A stretch of DNA of 64,000 nucleotides from an uncultured Clostridia bacterium (GTDB taxonomy: Bacteria; Bacillota; Clostridia; Christensenellales; Borkfalkiaceae): positions 1 to 64,000 of the forward strand of contig CANREM010000009.1 in NCBI GenBank assembly GCA_947629675.1, given 5' to 3'. A program made the position numbers and the translations under genes. This document shows positions 1 to 8,997 of this stretch, piece after piece (positions within the stretch are counted from its first letter, which is position 1; the number at the start of each line of letters is the position of its first letter). Under the pieces are notes generated by a model. It was not told the DNA's origin and searched no databases. It saw only the letters and a list, made by a program, of their open reading frames with translations.

Positions 1-40
1 GAGTTCCTTTGTCATCCTTATCGGCAAAGCCTTCTATGAA

Positions 41-67
41 CCCCCGGACTATCCGGGGGTTTTCTTT
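41..67 (+). terminator. Rho-independent terminator of an off-window gene
   Basis: An 8-bp G/C-rich stem (CCCCCGGA / TCCGGGGG, 3-nt loop) is followed by TTTTCTTT on the plus strand. It should end a plus-strand gene lying to the left of the window. Only about 12 possible codons of that gene are visible (one frame stops at 37-39), too few to identify it. Confidence 0.75.
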
Positions 68-70
68 ATA

Positions 71-106
71 CAAAAAATGAGGGGGCGGAGCAAAGGCTCC
101 GTCCCC
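71..106 (-). terminator. Terminator after the 24-codon gene
   Basis: Read on the minus strand, an 11-bp stem (one G-T pair, AAAG/CTTT loop) starts directly after the TGA of the small gene at 107-181 and is followed by ATTTTTTG. The ABC exporter operon probably ends here. Confidence 0.75.
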
Positions 107-181
107 TCATTTCTGCAATAGCCGCCGAAGATACGCTTCGTATTCCTCGTCGGTGAGTTTTTTGACTTTCTTCTTCGCCAT
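107..181 (-). CDS. 24-residue basic peptide, conserved-looking small ORF
   Basis: This gene is too short for the ORF track. It encodes 24 residues, beginning MAKKKVKKLTDEEYEAYL and ending in a basic tail. The ATG is preceded by GAGGTG at about 7 nt, one of the clearest ribosome binding sites in this part of the window, and the stop abuts a strong terminator. Lysine-rich N-terminus, then an acidic/aromatic helix-like stretch, then RR: likely a cytoplasmic amphipathic peptide. It lies 49 bp downstream of the ABC exporter gene and is probably its last co-transcribed member. Function unknown. Confidence 0.6.
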   Translation of the reverse strand: MAKKKVKKLTDEEYEAYLRRLLQK

Positions 182-230
182 ACTTCACCTCGCAAAGCTT
201 TGCAATGAGTATGGGCGGGTCTCCCCCTTT

Positions 231-3200
231 TTATTCCGTTCGAAGAGCAATGACAGGATCCTTCTTGGCTGCGGCCTGAGCGGGGATCAGCCCCGAGATG
301 AGCGTCAAGACGACGCTGACACAGATCATGACGAAAGCCGCGAGCGGGGCAAGGGTAGCCATGCCCGCGATCCCCGTGTATTTGAAGAGGACCGCGCTGA
401 TGATCCCGCTGAAGATATAGGCGACGATGACGCCGAAGATGCCCGATGTGAGGCCGATCATAAAGGTCTCGGCATTGAAGAGGTTGCGGATATCCATCTT
501 CCTTGCGCCCAAACTTCGAAGGACACCGATCTCTTTGATGCGTTCGACGACAGAGACGTAGGTGATGATGCCGATCATGACGGAGGAGACGATGAGCGAA
601 ATGGCCGTAAACGCCACGAGGACATAGGAGATGAGGTTGAAGATGGTCTCGACCATGCTCATGATCATGCCCATCTGGTCGGTGTAGGTGATGTTCTCGT
701 AGAGCGGCTTTTGCTCATCGGGATGCTCTGCGTTCCAAGCCCTGATCTCCTCGTTGCGCGAATCGACGGTGTCGTTCCATTCATCGAGATAGTCCTTGAT
801 GTGCTGTTTTCCCTCAAATCCCGTCGGATAGATGGAAAGTTCGGAAATTTCTTCGCTTCCGCCGAGCGCGTGCAGGACGGTATTTTCGTCGAAGGCGATG
901 GGCATGCCTTGGAAACTGTAATGCTCTTCAAGATGTTCTGCGGGACAGAGATAAAAATGCAACCCCGTCCCGACAAAGTCGGGAGCAATATAGAGGAGAT
1001 ATTTGTCGATATTTCCCTTTTCGTTCATGAGCCACGACATAATGCCGTTCGGGTTCGTCTGTGCGTGCTCAATGTTATTCTTGATGTAACTGTCGATCGT
1101 CGCTTCGGGGAAGTTGAGTCCCTCTTCGAGACAGCCGTAGGAAAGCCCCTCTTTGAGACGCAGAATGGCCGTGATCTTGAAGTCGATACCCTGCTCATCA
1201 TTTACGTCTTGTAGCGCATCGGTATAGTCTGTTTCGGAAAGTTCGCCTTCGCGTTTATCACTATATTCTCCGCGCACATATTCAAACGGATATTTCCCAT
1301 TAAGTATATCGGTCGGAGCGTGATAATCGGGATTTGCCTTGTAGAGCGCGTCGCTGTAGTAGAGAACATAGTTTTGTTCGAGAATGCGGTCGAAGGCAAG
1401 GCGTTTTTTTGCCTCTTCGGGGGTGAGATCTTCTTCTCCCTCGACGGCGGTCTTGCTCGTCTTGGCGACCGTCTCCATGTCCCCGGCGGCCTGCGCGTCG
1501 CGGAAGAGGTCGAGGAACTGCTCCTCATCGAGGAAACCGAGCTGCACGAGGGTCAGGTCGATGACGTCGTTGTTAGGCCCGATGACCATGACGGCCTCGT
1601 GTTCGTTTGTAGGAAGGTATCCGCCCTCGTTGACGATATCATACTGCGAACGAACATAATCCGCAAAGGTGTCATCGTTAAAATCCGATGTGCCGGGCAT
1701 CTTGTTGATGACGTCGGTGAAGTAGTGTACGAATTGAAGAAGGTTAGAATATTGGTCGGCCTCCTCCATCAGCTCATCGATCAGATACGCTTTGAGAGCT
1801 TCGACGGAGAAATAGCGCGTGACGAATATGTCTCTGCTGAAATTAAAGGACTGCTTTCCGTCTGTGGTTTTTAGGGAGATCGCTTCGACGGCATCGCCCT
1901 TTGTGCGTGTTCCCGAAGCATAGAGAGTCTTCTCTTCTCCCGAACCCATATATAGCTCGATCGTGCCTTCCTGTATATAGGAAATATAACTTCCCGTAGT
2001 CTGTGTGGATGGCACCTCGGGATCAGAGGGATCTGCAAGAGACATGATCCATGTTCCCTCTGTTTTGCTCGAGTCTACGACTTGCTGCTTTGCGGATCTC
2101 AATTCGAGCGAGTTGCTCTCGTCATATTCTCCGTTATTTGAAAAATAGAATTTCCCTTTGTTGGTCGTCTGCATCGGCGTGAAGAGGGCGTCGGCGAGGT
2201 TGAAACCGTAGCCGTATTGTACCGCGGCATAATCCTCGGGGTTCTTCTCCATGCCATCCTTGATATATTCGAGATACTCGGGCGTGACCTTGTTTTGGAT
2301 CGCCATGCCCTGCGCAAGGCCGGTGAGGAAGGAGTTGATATACACCTTGTCGCCGAGCTTCTTGAGATCGGGCATCTCCTGCGGGGACATGATGCCGTTC
2401 ATGACGGCGGAGAGATCGAAGGTGCTCTCGGAGATCTCGAGGGGATAGGCAGAGAGCATATCCTCCTCTGTCTTGCGGATGTAGTTGCCGAAGCCGTTGG
2501 AAAGGGCCAGCACGAGGCAGACGCTGATGATGCCGATGCTTCCGCCGATGGAGGTGATGATCGTCCTCCCCTTCTTGGTGAGAAGGTTGCGGAAGGAAAG
2601 GGAAAGCGAGGTGAAAAAGCCCATTTTGGCGCGAGCCTTCTTCTCCTTCTTCGGCTTGGCCGCGGGAATATTTTCGGGTGAGCTTTCCGAGGAGACTTCG
2701 CCAATCACAGGTGTTTCCTGAGGCTGTATCTCGGACATGGTAGCCACATTTTCCGTCTCATCCTCTCCGTGATAGGGATTGGAATCGGATTCCACTTCGC
2801 CGTCTTTCAGTCGTACGATACGGGAGGCATAGTCCTCGGCGAGTTCGGGATTATGGGTGACCATGATGACAAGCCGCTCTCCCGAGATCTCACGGATGAG
2901 GTCCATAATGGCGACGCTCGTCTTACTGTCAAGGGCACCCGTCGGTTCGTCGGCGAGCAGGATATCGGGGTCATTGACAAGGGCACGGGCGATCGCGACG
3001 CGCTGCATCTGTCCGCCCGAGAGCTGGTTGGGGCGTTTGGAAAGCTCGTTTCCAAGTCCGACGCGCTCCAAAGCCTCCTTTGCGCGCCGCTTCCTCTCCT
3101 CCTTGCCGACGCCCGCGATCGTGAGGGCAAGTTCGACATTGGAAAGCACTGTCTGGTGCGGGATGAGGTTATAGGTCTGGAAAATGAAGCCTATGCGGTG

Positions 3201-3446
3201 ATTGCGGTAGACGTCCCAATCCCGGTCCTTGAAGTCCTTCGTGGACTTCCCCATGATCTCGAGATCGCCCGAGGTGTAGTGGTCGAGGCCTCCGATGATG
3301 TTGAGCAGCGTCGTCTTTCCGCAGCCGCTTGCCCCGAGGATGCAGACGAATTCGTTCTTGCGGAATTCGAGGGAGATCCCCTTCAAGGCATGCACATAGC
3401 TCGAGGCGACCTTGTAGTCCTTGGTGATATTGGTGAGTTTTAACAT
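231..3446 (-). CDS. Fused ABC transporter, ATPase plus MacB/FtsX-type permease
   Basis: This 1,071-residue protein joins an ATP-binding domain (about residues 1-225) to an FtsX-like permease. The ATPase shows Walker [10 protein letters not shown] (38-46), signature LSGGQ (142-146) and Walker B ILLADEP (162-168). A charged linker precedes one membrane helix near residue 300. A large extracytoplasmic domain of roughly 600 residues follows, then three C-terminal helices and the family-typical ending near PVIALRTE. This is the MacB/LolCDE-like 'mechanotransmission' architecture, which usually exports peptides, antibiotics or lipoproteins or signals across the membrane rather than pumping through a channel. 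The substrate cannot be read from sequence. It lies 47 bp behind a marR gene and is probably controlled by it; the start is supported by GGAAGAG upstream. Confidence 0.88.
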   Translation of the reverse strand: MLKLTNITKDYKVASSYVHALKGISLEFRKNEFVCILGASGCGKTTLLNIIGGLDHYTSGDLEIMGKSTKDFKDRDWDVYRNHRIGFIFQTYNLIPHQTVLSNVELALTIAGVGKEERKRRAKEALERVGLGNELSKRPNQLSGGQMQRVAIARALVNDPDILLADEPTGALDSKTSVAIMDLIREISGERLVIMVTHNPELAEDYASRIVRLKDGEVESDSNPYHGEDETENVATMSEIQPQETPVIGEVSSESSPENIPAAKPKKEKKARAKMGFFTSLSLSFRNLLTKKGRTIITSIGGSIGIISVCLVLALSNGFGNYIRKTEEDMLSAYPLEISESTFDLSAVMNGIMSPQEMPDLKKLGDKVYINSFLTGLAQGMAIQNKVTPEYLEYIKDGMEKNPEDYAAVQYGYGFNLADALFTPMQTTNKGKFYFSNNGEYDESNSLELRSAKQQVVDSSKTEGTWIMSLADPSDPEVPSTQTTGSYISYIQEGTIELYMGSGEEKTLYASGTRTKGDAVEAISLKTTDGKQSFNFSRDIFVTRYFSVEALKAYLIDELMEEADQYSNLLQFVHYFTDVINKMPGTSDFNDDTFADYVRSQYDIVNEGGYLPTNEHEAVMVIGPNNDVIDLTLVQLGFLDEEQFLDLFRDAQAAGDMETVAKTSKTAVEGEEDLTPEEAKKRLAFDRILEQNYVLYYSDALYKANPDYHAPTDILNGKYPFEYVRGEYSDKREGELSETDYTDALQDVNDEQGIDFKITAILRLKEGLSYGCLEEGLNFPEATIDSYIKNNIEHAQTNPNGIMSWLMNEKGNIDKYLLYIAPDFVGTGLHFYLCPAEHLEEHYSFQGMPIAFDENTVLHALGGSEEISELSIYPTGFEGKQHIKDYLDEWNDTVDSRNEEIRAWNAEHPDEQKPLYENITYTDQMGMIMSMVETIFNLISYVLVAFTAISLIVSSVMIGIITYVSVVERIKEIGVLRSLGARKMDIRNLFNAETFMIGLTSGIFGVIVAYIFSGIISAVLFKYTGIAGMATLAPLAAFVMICVSVVLTLISGLIPAQAAAKKDPVIALRTE

Positions 3447-3493
3447 CCTATCTCTTCCTTCTTTTTTTCTTGTCGATCAAAATCAATATTCTC

Positions 3494-3970
3494 TCATTGA
3501 TCGATCTTCTCTTTCTTTTCGGGAGCGACGGCTACCTTGCGGGCACGGCCGAGCGCGGCGGAAAATTCCTCATAATCCGCGATGAGTTTTTGCACCTTCG
3601 CCTCGCCGAGTTCTTCGACGACGGCCTCGATGATGGTGTTTGCCTGTTTGCACTGTTCCTCGAAGATCGCCATGGAACGGTCGGAGAGGCGGATATAGGC
3701 GATCTTTCTATCGTCGGGTGCGGCGGTGCGCTTGACGACGTCCCGCTGTTCGAGCTTTGTGACGACCTGCGAGACGGCCGAACGGGTGATCCCGAGACGG
3801 CGTGCAAGTTCGGAGGAGATGATGCTTCTCCCCTCTTTCCCCTCCATCACGATCTCACGGATGAGACGGAATTCCGTCTTGGAGAGCTTTGCGGCATCCG
3901 AGAAAAGATCGAGGCTCTCCATATCCTTGATGATCTTGAACAATTTTACAAGATATTCGTTTGTTTCCAC
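3494..3970 (-). CDS. MarR-family transcriptional regulator
   Basis: A 158-residue winged-helix protein. The central region carries the MarR pattern: a helix-turn-helix around 'ELARRLGITRSAVSQVVTKL' followed by the wing 'DDRKIAYIRLSD'. The flanking helices would form the dimer. The start codon is GTG (CAC at 3968-3970), with AAGGGG about 9 nt upstream. It is first in an operon with the ABC exporter, and an inverted repeat overlaps its own promoter, so it probably represses itself and the exporter until a ligand binds. The ligand is unknown. Confidence 0.88.
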   Translation of the reverse strand: METNEYLVKLFKIIKDMESLDLFSDAAKLSKTEFRLIREIVMEGKEGRSIISSELARRLGITRSAVSQVVTKLEQRDVVKRTAAPDDRKIAYIRLSDRSMAIFEEQCKQANTIIEAVVEELGEAKVQKLIADYEEFSAALGRARKVAVAPEKKEKIDQ

Positions 3971-3982
3971 AAGAATTATCCC

Positions 3983-4032
3983 CTTTGTATCATACTAAAC
4001 ATTATTATACAAAGCGAACATTCAAATGTCAA
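3983..4032 (-). promoter_or_regulatory. marR-exporter promoter with probable MarR operator
   Basis: Minus strand: -35 TTGACA (4027-4032), 17-nt spacer, -10 TATAAT (4004-4009), a perfect sigma-A consensus. A perfect 8-bp inverted repeat, CTTTGTAT ... ATACAAAG (arms 3983-3990 and 4007-4014, 16 nt apart), overlaps the -10 and start region, as expected of an autoregulatory MarR operator. Confidence 0.75.
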
Positions 4033-4069
4033 ATGAATGAAACAAAAAATTGCAAAAAATCTAAAATAA

Positions 4070-5194
4070 TTATATGCCGCCTTCGGGCTTTTTGCCAAAG
4101 TAGGTGAGAAGGCTGCATTTCAGGTTCGCATTGAAGAGATAGCGGCGTTTATCCGCCCGTCCGAAGGCCTCTTCCGCGCCCTCATAGGAGGTGACAAAGT
4201 ACGCGCTCCAATCGGGGAGAGCGTGAAACGCGGCTGCAAAATTTCGGTAGAGGAAAAAAAGATCGACGCTCTTTATCCGCTCCCCGTAGGGCGGGTTGGA
4301 AATGAGGACGCCGTAGCGTTCTTGAAGAGAGAGGTCTTTCACATCCCGTACGGAGAAGGTGATGTCCTGCAGGACGCCCGCGCGGCGGGCATGCTCCCGC
4401 GCGGTCTCCACCGCCTTCGGGGAGATGTCGGAAGCGTAGATCGGGGCGATCGGACCGTGATATTCCCCCTCCCGCGCCTCTTCACGGATGGGCGGCAGGA
4501 GACTCTTTTGCACGCACTTCCAACTTTCAAAGTCAAATTTCCTGTCCCGTCCCGGGGCGATATTTCTCGCATAGAGGGCGGCCTCGATGGGAATGGTCCC
4601 GCTCCCCGAGAAGGGGTCGGCGAAGGCTTTATTCCTCCGATATAGGGAATCTTCGATGATGGCGGCAGCCGTGGTCTCGCGCAAGGGAGCCTCGCCCGTA
4701 AGGACGCGATAGCCGCGCCTGTGAAGGCCGTCGCCCGAGGTATCGAGGGTGATCTGCACCTCGTCCTCAAAGAGGGAGACGCCGACGATGGCCCGCTCTC
4801 CCCTTTCGTCGAAGGTGCGTACGTGCAGCCTTTCGCGAAGGCGGGAGAGGATCGCCTTTTTGACGACGCCGCCCGCAGCCTTGACGGCGGCGAGCTTGCT
4901 CTTTACGCTCTTTCCGTCGATGAGAATGCGGGCGTGCGGGGTGAGAAATTCCTCCCACGGAAGAGAAAAGACGCCCTCAAAGAGTGCGTCGAAAGTCTCG
5001 GCGTGAAAACTGCCGATAAGGATGAGAACGCGCTCGCCCGCACGCAAAAATACGTTGAGTTTTGCAACGTCCTCCCAGCTGCCCGAAAGGGCGATGCGAC
5101 CGCGAATGGCGGGGGCATGTCCGAAACCAAGGCGTTCTATTTCACGTTTTGCCGCCGCTTCGATACCGCTTGCGACGGGGATCAGAAGTTTCAT
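4070..5194 (-). CDS. THUMP-domain class I rRNA methyltransferase (RlmL N-half / YpsC-like)
   Basis: A protein of about 374 residues. The first ~150 residues match a THUMP RNA-binding module. The rest is a Rossmann methyltransferase of the UPF0020 type, with a SAM site around 'DPFSGSGTIPIEAALYA' and the catalytic motif NPPYGER. Family members place m2G on 23S rRNA; this is the single-domain form, without the second (RlmK) methylase. The ORF track starts at GTG 5197; the adjacent ATG at 5194 is preferred, although neither has a good ribosome binding site. It sits 16 bp behind the CNNM/HlyC gene and is probably translated from the same message. Confidence 0.82.
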   Translation of the reverse strand: MKLLIPVASGIEAAAKREIERLGFGHAPAIRGRIALSGSWEDVAKLNVFLRAGERVLILIGSFHAETFDALFEGVFSLPWEEFLTPHARILIDGKSVKSKLAAVKAAGGVVKKAILSRLRERLHVRTFDERGERAIVGVSLFEDEVQITLDTSGDGLHRRGYRVLTGEAPLRETTAAAIIEDSLYRRNKAFADPFSGSGTIPIEAALYARNIAPGRDRKFDFESWKCVQKSLLPPIREEAREGEYHGPIAPIYASDISPKAVETAREHARRAGVLQDITFSVRDVKDLSLQERYGVLISNPPYGERIKSVDLFFLYRNFAAAFHALPDWSAYFVTSYEGAEEAFGRADKRRYLFNANLKCSLLTYFGKKPEGGI

Positions 5195-5210
5195 CACTTT
5201 GTCTTAAAAT

Positions 5211-6278
5211 TCATTCTTCCGTCTCGTCCACCGCCTCGGGATCGACGGGCTCCGGCTCGGGAATGAAGGGCTTCAAAGGGGAGGTCACGGGCGTTAAGTC
5301 GTACTTGTCGTCGACGTCGCCCAAAAGCTCCTCGATGATGTCCTCCCGCGTGATGAGGCCGAGCGCGTTCCCCTCCGAGCCGACGATCACCATGTGTTCG
5401 CGGCGGGATTGCATCCATTCCATGAGGTCGGCGACCTTCTCGTCCGTCTGCGTGAAGGAGACGGGACGCACGATATTGTCGAAATCACGACGCTTGGCGA
5501 GGAGATTTTCGTAGAAATCCGCGCGATAAAGGATGCCGATGATATTCTGCCGCGTCCCCTTATAGATGGGAAGGCGGGAGAAATTCGTCTCGCGGAAGAT
5601 CTTGAAGAGGAGATGAGAATCGTCGCGGATCTCCGCCATGACCACCCGGTCGAGAGGGATCATGCAGGAGCCGACGTGCAGTTCGTCGTAACGGAGCGTC
5701 TTGGTGATGAGATCGTGTTCCGTCTCGTTGATGGTCCCCTCCTCACGAACGTCGGAGACGAGCATCTTGAACTCTTCCTCGGTGATCTTCTTTTTCTTCT
5801 TATTGAGTCCGAAGACGAGGAAGATGAGCTGTTTCCACCACGAAAAGAGGTAGTTGAAGGGGGTGCAGATGTAGTAGCACACGAGGAGCGGATAGGCGAT
5901 GAAGCAGGCGAACCGCTCGGGATTTTCCTTTGCGAGCGTCTTGGGAGTGATCTCGCCGAAGATGAGGACCGCCACGGTCAAAACGATCGTGGAGATCGTC
6001 GGGCCAAGCTCCCCGCCCAATAAACGTGTAAAAAGTATCGTCGCGAGCGTTGCCGCGGCGATGTTTACGATATTATTCCCGATGAGGAGGGTGGTGAGTA
6101 CTTTGTTGTAATCCTCGCTCAATTTGAGCGCGACGCGCGCAGACTTGCGTTTTTGCGCAAAGCGTCGCATGCGGACCGTACTGAAGCTGGTGTATGCCGT
6201 CTCCGTCGCCGAGAAAAACCCGGAAAGGATCACAAGCACGAGAATTGCGACCAATAGCCCTATGTCGCCGCCATCCAT
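5211..6278 (-). CDS. CNNM/HlyC-type membrane protein (DUF21 + CBS pair)
   Basis: A 355-residue protein with about four hydrophobic segments in its first ~180 residues (DUF21/CNNM fold), followed by a CBS pair at about 200-320 ('GSCMIPLDRVV', 'MVIVGSEGNALGLITREDI') and a short acidic tail. The C-terminal CorC_HlyC domain seen in many ~430-residue homologues is absent. Related proteins act in Mg2+/Co2+ efflux or homeostasis; the historical 'hemolysin' label is not supported. GGAGG lies upstream of the ATG and a sigma-A promoter at 6322-6350. Confidence 0.85.
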   Translation of the reverse strand: MDGGDIGLLVAILVLVILSGFFSATETAYTSFSTVRMRRFAQKRKSARVALKLSEDYNKVLTTLLIGNNIVNIAAATLATILFTRLLGGELGPTISTIVLTVAVLIFGEITPKTLAKENPERFACFIAYPLLVCYYICTPFNYLFSWWKQLIFLVFGLNKKKKKITEEEFKMLVSDVREEGTINETEHDLITKTLRYDELHVGSCMIPLDRVVMAEIRDDSHLLFKIFRETNFSRLPIYKGTRQNIIGILYRADFYENLLAKRRDFDNIVRPVSFTQTDEKVADLMEWMQSRREHMVIVGSEGNALGLITREDIIEELLGDVDDKYDLTPVTSPLKPFIPEPEPVDPEAVDETEE

Positions 6279-6321
6279 AAAAAAATTTTCCTCCGTCGCG
6301 GCAATTGCGCCGCGTATTCCT

Positions 6322-6350
6322 ATTATACTATATTATGTGACAAATTACAA
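6322..6350 (-). promoter_or_regulatory. Sigma-A promoter of the CNNM/HlyC gene
   Basis: Minus strand: -35 TTGTAA (6345-6350), 17 nt, -10 TATAAT (6322-6327), placed about 44 bp before the start codon. Confidence 0.7.
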
Positions 6351-6359
6351 GATGATTTG

Positions 6360-6389
6360 AAAAAATATTTGCAAATGCCCCTTATTTGC
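6360..6389 (-). terminator. Weak terminator overlapping the end of the reductase gene
   Basis: A 6-bp stem GCAAAT/ATTTGC on the minus strand begins within the last codons of the reductase gene and is followed shortly by TTTTTT. The stem is short, so termination is probably partial. Confidence 0.4.
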
Positions 6390-7242
6390 CCAAATTGTTG
6401 AGATATGCCTTCACGGAGTGCGCTGCGACGCAGCCCTCCCCCGCGGCCTTCGCGTATTGATACGGCCTTCCCGTGATGTCACCTGCGGCGAACAGCCCCG
6501 CGAGGTTGGTAGAGAGGTCGCGCGCGACTTTCACATGCGCACCCTCTGTCTCGAGTCCGCCGACGAGTGCCCCGGGCGGAGCGGAATTCTTGAGGAAAAA
6601 GACGCCGTCCACGGGGAGCGTTCCCTCCTTCGTCACGACGCGCTCGACACGCTGATTTCCCTCTATCGCAAGCGGGATGTCTTTGCGCACTTCGATGTTT
6701 TCCCCTTGAAGATCTGAACCCTCATAGAGACAAAAGGCATATACCATGTCCGCGAAACGAGCCAAAAAATGCACTTCTTCCTCGAATGCGGGAGAGGAGA
6801 TGACGGCCGCGATCCGCTTCCCCTTATAGAGCGCGCCGTCGCACACGGCACAGTAGCTCACGCCGCGGCCCAAAAAATCTCTTTCCCCTTTGAGTTGCCC
6901 CTTTGTCTCCACGCCCGTGGCCAAAATCACCGCTCTTGCTTCGAAAGTTTTCTCTCCGGCGGTGAGAAGAAATTTGCTCCCCGCGGCATAGATGCCGTCA
7001 ACGCGGCAGGGGGTGAGAAGAACTTCCTCTCTTTCCCTTTGCGCCTCAAGGGCTGCAAAAAAGTCTTTGCCCCGCCCGGAAACTCCGGGAAAATTGGTGA
7101 CCTTCTCGGCACAAGCGAGCTTTTCGCCGAACGCGCTCGCGCCCAGCCAGAGATAGTCCAGGAGCAGATTTTTCGAGGTGAGAGCCGCGGTGTAGCCCGC
7201 GATCCCTCCGCCGACGACGGCGACATCAAATGTGTGTTCCAT
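6382..7242 (-). CDS. Thioredoxin-reductase-like FAD/NAD(P)H disulfide oxidoreductase
   Basis: A 286-residue flavoprotein with an N-terminal FAD fingerprint (VVGGGIAGYTA, about residues 9-19), the redox-active pair in CAVCDG (about residue 133) and the C-terminal FAD motif 'GLFAAGDITG'. This is the low-molecular-weight thioredoxin reductase plan (usual length ~310), reducing a thioredoxin-like partner with NAD(P)H. The second nucleotide motif expected between the CxxC and the C-terminus is divergent: 'VISSPAFEEEVHF' stands where GGGDSA is usual. The cofactor or partner may therefore differ from canonical TrxB. It lies 36 bp behind the PHP gene, with AAGGGGG ahead of the ATG, so it is probably part of the tsaD operon. 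Confidence 0.8.
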   Translation of the reverse strand: MEHTFDVAVVGGGIAGYTAALTSKNLLLDYLWLGASAFGEKLACAEKVTNFPGVSGRGKDFFAALEAQREREEVLLTPCRVDGIYAAGSKFLLTAGEKTFEARAVILATGVETKGQLKGERDFLGRGVSYCAVCDGALYKGKRIAAVISSPAFEEEVHFLARFADMVYAFCLYEGSDLQGENIEVRKDIPLAIEGNQRVERVVTKEGTLPVDGVFFLKNSAPPGALVGGLETEGAHVKVARDLSTNLAGLFAAGDITGRPYQYAKAAGEGCVAAHSVKAYLNNLGK

Positions 7243-7278
7243 GGTGATAGTTTCCCCCTTTCGCGCCTGTTTTAATTT

Positions 7279-7956
7279 TCAGGCAAAGATATTTTTCAGG
7301 GTGAAGATCTCCCCTTCGCCCCGCCTCACGCGGGAAATAAAGTCCTGCACGGAGGTAAGCCTTGACGGAAATTGCATGCCCGAGAGGACGGGCTGATCCT
7401 TGGCATGGCAGTCCGAGCCGCCCGTCATGCACTTCCCGCACCCTTCGGCATATTCACGCGCAAGGGCGTTGGAAAGGGGCGAACGGGCGGAATTCATGAC
7501 CTCGATCCCCTCGGCGGACGGAACTATGCGGAATCCGTCTGCCCGCTCCGCATCGCGGAAGGGGTGGGCGTGAACAGCCAAAATTCCCCTCTCTTTGCAG
7601 TAGCGGCAGAGAGCGTCGAGGTCCATATCGAGAATGCCCTCCTCCAAAAGAAGCATCTCCTCATCGAAGCCGTAGAGGAGAATGTCCGTACCGCGGTCTG
7701 AAAATTCCAGCCCGAAGAAAACCTGCAGACGGCCTTCGGCGTACGCCTTCACTGCGCGGTAGCCCTCCGTGAAGGCATGAATGCGTTCCCTGTAGGGAAG
7801 GTCGCGCCCGACCGTGGTGTTGCCGTTCAGAAAATGATCGGTGACAAAAAGCCCCGCATAGCCGTTTTTCTCATACAGTTCTACCGCGTCCTTTGGGGAA
7901 AGACGGGAACAGGCACTCGTCGCCTTGATATGGCAATGCGTATCGTAGCGGAACAT
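7279..7956 (-). CDS. PHP-domain metal-dependent phosphoesterase
   Basis: A 225-residue protein with the PHP metal-site motifs in order: DTHCH near the N-terminus, TDH at about residue 40, an acidic LEFS, HAHP in the middle, and GSDCH near the C-terminus. PHP domains are trinuclear-metal phosphoesterases; the substrate is unknown. The ORF track carries a 108-codon upstream extension that is antisense/overlap translation of tsaD. The start was set at 7956, where GGGAGG lies 6 nt before the ATG. Eleven bases separate it from tsaD. Confidence 0.82.
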   Translation of the reverse strand: MFRYDTHCHIKATSACSRLSPKDAVELYEKNGYAGLFVTDHFLNGNTTVGRDLPYRERIHAFTEGYRAVKAYAEGRLQVFFGLEFSDRGTDILLYGFDEEMLLLEEGILDMDLDALCRYCKERGILAVHAHPFRDAERADGFRIVPSAEGIEVMNSARSPLSNALAREYAEGCGKCMTGGSDCHAKDQPVLSGMQFPSRLTSVQDFISRVRRGEGEIFTLKNIFA

Positions 7957-7967
7957 ATTGCCTCCCT

Positions 7968-8984
7968 TCAGCGGAGCGGGATGCTCGCCGCAGCGTTCAG
8001 AGTGAGCGGAGAGAAATTCCCCGCGCGGTACTGGATGAGTCCCTCTGCGGCGATCATTGCGGCATTGTCGGTACAGCGTTTTTTTGTGGGAAGGACGAGC
8101 TTCAATCCCGCCTTCTCGCAGGCCTTTGTAAGCGACTCGCGCAGGTACCCGTTGGCGATGACGCCGCCCCCCGCCGTCACGGTATCGACCCCTCTCTCCC
8201 GCGCCGCCTCCACCGCCTTTTCGACGAGGATGTCGAGGGCGGCATGCTGGAAGGAACAGGCGAGGTCCGCCTTGCTCCATGAGACCCCCTTCTGCGACAT
8301 GGTATGGGCGTAATTGATGACATGCGTCTTGAGACCGCTGTATGAAAAGTCGTAGCCGCCCTGTCCCTTGAGCATCTTCGGCATGGGGATGATGTTCTTC
8401 CCTTCGCGGGCCAATACTTCGACATGCGGGCCTCCGGGGTATGGAAGCCCCAGAATGCGGGCGACTTTATCGAACGCTTCCCCCGCCGCGTCGTCCTTCG
8501 TCCCTCCCAAAACTTCGAACTCCGTCTCCGTCTTGGTGTAGAGAATGGCGGTGTGCCCGCCGCTCGCAAGCAGGGTGATAAAGGGCGGCTTCAGGTTTTC
8601 GTCCTCGAGATAACTCGCGGCGAGGTGCCCGCGGATGTGGTTGACGCCGATGAGCGGGATCTTCAGACTATATGCAAGCCCCTTTGCAAAGGATAGCCCG
8701 ACGAGGAGCGCGCCCAAAAGTCCCGCCCCGTAGGTGACGGCGACGGCGTCGAGATCCTCCTTTTTGACGTCTGCGGAAATCAGGGCGCGAGAGACCACTT
8801 CGCCGATGGCGTCGGTATGGGCGCGGGAGGCGATCTCGGGCACTACCCCGCCGTACTTCGCCTGAATGGAGGCGGAAGAGATGATCTCGTCCGATAAAAG
8901 CGTGCGGCCGCGGATGACCGCTGCCGCCGTTTCGTCACAGGACGATTCTATTCCCAAAATCAAAGGTTGCTTCATGATGTTCAT
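7968..8984 (-). CDS. tsaD: tRNA N6-adenosine threonylcarbamoyltransferase TsaD
   Basis: A 338-residue Kae1/TsaD protein. Visible are the N-terminal 'GIESSCDET' ATPase-fold motif, the metal-binding HIRGH (HxxxH), 'ASGGHT', and a late 'GGVIANGYLRE' followed by 'CTDNAAMIA'. TsaD transfers the threonylcarbamoyl group to A37 of ANN-reading tRNAs together with TsaB and TsaE, which are not in this window. An alternative start at Met4 exists; neither start has an obvious ribosome binding site. It begins 13 bp after the prfB stop codon, so coupling to prfB is likely. Confidence 0.95.
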   Translation of the reverse strand: MNIMKQPLILGIESSCDETAAAVIRGRTLLSDEIISSASIQAKYGGVVPEIASRAHTDAIGEVVSRALISADVKKEDLDAVAVTYGAGLLGALLVGLSFAKGLAYSLKIPLIGVNHIRGHLAASYLEDENLKPPFITLLASGGHTAILYTKTETEFEVLGGTKDDAAGEAFDKVARILGLPYPGGPHVEVLAREGKNIIPMPKMLKGQGGYDFSYSGLKTHVINYAHTMSQKGVSWSKADLACSFQHAALDILVEKAVEAARERGVDTVTAGGGVIANGYLRESLTKACEKAGLKLVLPTKKRCTDNAAMIAAEGLIQYRAGNFSPLTLNAAASIPLR

Positions 8985-8997
8985 TTGCGTAAAGGCA

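Noticed and set aside
153-1214. 353-residue plus-strand ORF antisense to the ABC exporter
   Set aside because: Asp/His-rich shadow of the FtsX-type permease frame, without promoter or ribosome binding site.
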